NCBI GenBank assembly: GCA_024867545.1
Contig: JANFNE010000020.1
Coordinates: forward strand, 1,054,001 to 1,118,000
From: Phytopythium helicoides
Lineage: Eukaryota; Oomycota; Peronosporomycetes; Pythiales; Pythiaceae
DNA length: 64,000 bases
Direction: 5' to 3'
The notes beneath the pieces were generated by a model that worked only from the letters and a program-made list of their open reading frames with translations, had not been told where the DNA came from and did no database searches. A program made the position numbers and the translations under genes. Below are positions 61,705 to 64,000 of this stretch, in pieces; the first letter of the stretch is position 1, and every line of letters begins with the position of its first letter.

Positions 61705-63701
61705 ATGCCCAAGTCGCAGGGCTCGCGGCCGGAGCTCCCGCCCAACCACCCGATGCGGCGGCTTCAGCAGCCAGGCGTGCGGCTGGCGCTGCTGCTGCTG
61801 TCGCCGTTCGTGGCGCTCGCGCTCGTGCTCTGGGGCGTCGTCGGCTGGTTCCTCACGCTCCCGCCGCGCTCCGTGGCCGTCGTGACCGTCGCGGGCTCCT
61901 GGGTGCTCTACCTGTGCATTCCGGACATTCCAGTCAGGCTGATCGACTGGCCGATCGTGTTGACGGTCGCCATGGCGTTGGGCGTGGTTCTTCCCGTCAA
62001 GCCCGTTGGCAGGGCGAATAGAGGAGCTGTGAGGGCCGCGCACCTGGTGCTGAGCCTCGGGATGATCGTCTACGGAGTGCTGAGGGTCAGCTTGACCGAC
62101 TTGAAGGACAGAACCATCGAGAAGCATATTGTCGACGCGCTCGCGGTGCTCTGCTGCGTCACGCCGGCGTGGCTCGCCATCTGCAGCTTGAAGCTCTGGC
62201 TGCCGGCGGATGAGCAGCTGCTTGAAGAGTTTGAGCGGAAAGTCTACGAGCAGTACATTGTGAGCGAGTTCAGCCTGCTCAAGGTCGCGGGGCTCGGAAC
62301 GGTGCACGTTCCCTACTGCGGGGAGGCCACCCGCCTCCCGCCGCGAAATCTCGTGCTCGTCCACGGATACCTCGCCGGCAATGGCTTCTGGGCTGCGGTG
62401 AGTGGAGTGTGAAGATTGAGCTTGTGATTCATGGCGACTGACCGTGCGTGTGTGTGTGTGTTTTTTTTTATTGGTGGTGCTGAGCAGAACCTGCAAGCGC
62501 TCGCCAAGTGCTTCAACGTGGTAAGCTGGATGCTGCAGGGTAGAGGGATTTGCCGATTTCGTGAGCTCATCATTTGATGTCAACTGCAGTACGCCGTCGA
62601 ATGGAAGGGCATTGGACGCTCGGATCGACCAAAGTTCAACCCGAAGACGGTAGGATGCGCAATGAATCTTTAACTTTCTATGAAGGGATGAAAACTCACT
62701 CGAGCATCATCTCAACAGGACAAAGAGATGGACGATTTTTTCGTCGAGTCTCTCGAGGACTGGCGCCGCGAGATTCAGGTGCGCACCCGTTGTGAGGCCA
62801 GCTTTCACGTCATCAAAGCTAACTAACTCGCTGGTGGTTCTCAGCTTGATCGATTTATCCTCTGCGGCCACTCGATGGGCGTACGTCGTAGCTAATTGTT
62901 TTCTGAACTCGCCTGGCCGCATTTACTGATGTTAACTATACGCAACAGGGCATGTACGCGACCTACTACTCGGAAAAGTACTCGCAACATATCGAGCACA
63001 TGATTCTCGTGTCCCCCGCTGGAGTTAACAGCAGTGGAGTGAAGCCTGAGGAACTCAACTGGTTCATCAGGCTGGCTGCCACGTTCTACATCACACCAAT
63101 GGTACGCTGTGGTGAATATTTGCTAGCTATATGGCGTTAGCTGACAATGTTTGCCGCTACAGAGCATCGTTCGCTATACTGGACCCTTAGGACTGCGCAT
63201 GGTCCAATGGATCATGCGAAACCGTATCGCGTGGACGCCACCGACCAACATTATTCGATCGGGCGAGCTCGACTTCGACCTCATTACGGCGTACTGCTAC
63301 CACAATTGGGCATTAGGCCCGTCCGGCGACAGAGCCGTTTACACGCACTTACACCCGGTTCGTGTGGCTTTCACCTCCAATCCCGCTTTGCCTAAATGCT
63401 TTGCTGACGGTTTTTCTTTCATGTCCAGGGAGCAAGCGCGCCTCGCAGATCACTAGACTCAATTCTTGTGCCAGGAAAGATCCAGGTCCCGCTTACCATC
63501 ATGTACGGCGGTGGCCCGGACTGGATGAACTCGGAGTACGGCCGCGCGGTTATTGAAGGCCTAGAGAACGTACATTACGCCAAGTTCCGCCTCGTGCCGC
63601 TGTCCGGTCACCAAGTTTTTATGGATAACCCGACCGACTTCAACAGCGTACTCATTGATGCTGTGCGCGAGGAGGAGCGTTCATCGGGTTTCAACAACTA
63701 A
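61705..63701 (+). CDS. Membrane-anchored alpha/beta hydrolase (CGI-58/ABHD4-5-like)
   Basis: 500 residues in eight exons: 61705-62397, 62488-62520, 62590-62649, 62719-62778, 62845-62880, 62949-63101, 63163-63357 and 63429-63701. The N-terminal third has several hydrophobic spans (LALLLLSPFVALALVLWGVV, VAVVTVAGSWVLYLCI). The hydrolase fold follows: oxyanion HGYLAGNGFW, VEWKGIGRSDRP, nucleophile elbow CGHSMGG (Ser about 291), LVSPAGV, and the C-terminal LSGHQVFMDNPTDF with the catalytic His in an HxxxxD motif. This HxxxxD plus the KxNPKT/PxF region is typical of ABHD4/ABHD5. Unlike animal CGI-58, the serine of GXSXG is kept, so it is probably an active lipase or acyltransferase. The added membrane-spanning N terminus is unusual for the family. 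Confidence 0.9.
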
Positions 63702-64000
63702 GGCATTGCTAATCAATTGATTGACATATACACAAGCACAGAAGGATTTCCACACTGTGCACTTCTGTATTGGATAGTGTCTAATGGACACAACAAGTGG
63801 GGTGAACAGCCTATCCCGACACCATGTGGCAAATGAACCTAGCGTTTCGCACCCTCTTCCATCACATGGCATCCTGTTGACTGCATGGAACCGTAAACTT
63901 CAAATCACATGGAGCCTCCTTGCATTTATCCCAGGCAATACATCGCTTTTGCTGCCACATTCATAGCCGCAACCTCGTGATCCAGCTGGAAGAGGATTCA
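63702..64000. other. 3' flank of the hydrolase gene to the window end
   Basis: No gene recognised. Only short frames without features. Confidence 0.5.

Overview
The window looks like nuclear DNA of an oomycete (Peronosporales/Pythiales type). Genes lie on both strands, are close together and carry short (about 50-110 nt) GT-AG introns. The families include a five-RRM Mrd1 protein, a clustered annexin family, an oomycete-style myosin and FYVE protein, a bZIP-like/START-like protein and ankyrin/TKL kinases. There are no bacterial operons, prophage or CRISPR. No database was searched; all names come from motifs and remembered family features.

Region 1 (about 1.4-38.3 kb) is GC-rich, gene-dense and conserved. 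In order: MRD1/RBM19-like ribosome-biogenesis protein (+), bifunctional P5C synthase (-), bZIP-like transcription factor (+), PH-domain protein kinase (-), three tandem annexins (-, the last with a long C-terminal GYPPQ-rich tail), cyclophilin H (+), a large Gln/Thr-rich protein with a UBA-like N terminus (+), myosin motor followed by a FYVE protein (+, possibly one gene), RNase HII (-), cytosolic Asp-tRNA synthetase (+), two RNA-processing-type proteins (SWAP-N domain, SCI1-like RS protein; -) and a GRAM-VASt membrane lipid-transfer-type protein (+). Several pairs are divergent with short shared promoters, and CCAAT boxes recur upstream of starts.

Region 2 (about 38.6-61 kb) is AT-richer and plastic. 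It holds four short-chain dehydrogenase paralogues in alternating orientation whose 5' halves are nearly identical, mosaic copies of one another. It also holds a dispersed repeat in three copies, two hairpins or long homopolymers, a FANCB-like gene with apparent frameshifts, a strongly decayed ankyrin-TKL kinase pseudogene, and two copies of an oomycete-type multi-membrane-span protein, one of them frameshifted. Region 3 (61.7-63.7 kb) returns to a conserved eight-exon CGI-58-like alpha/beta hydrolase.

Caution: several otherwise well-conserved genes (MRD1 and the FANCB-like gene) are interrupted by single-base indels, mostly at short homopolymers. Some lesions may therefore be assembly errors. 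The kinase pseudogene has too many stops, shifts and an internal deletion for that explanation alone.
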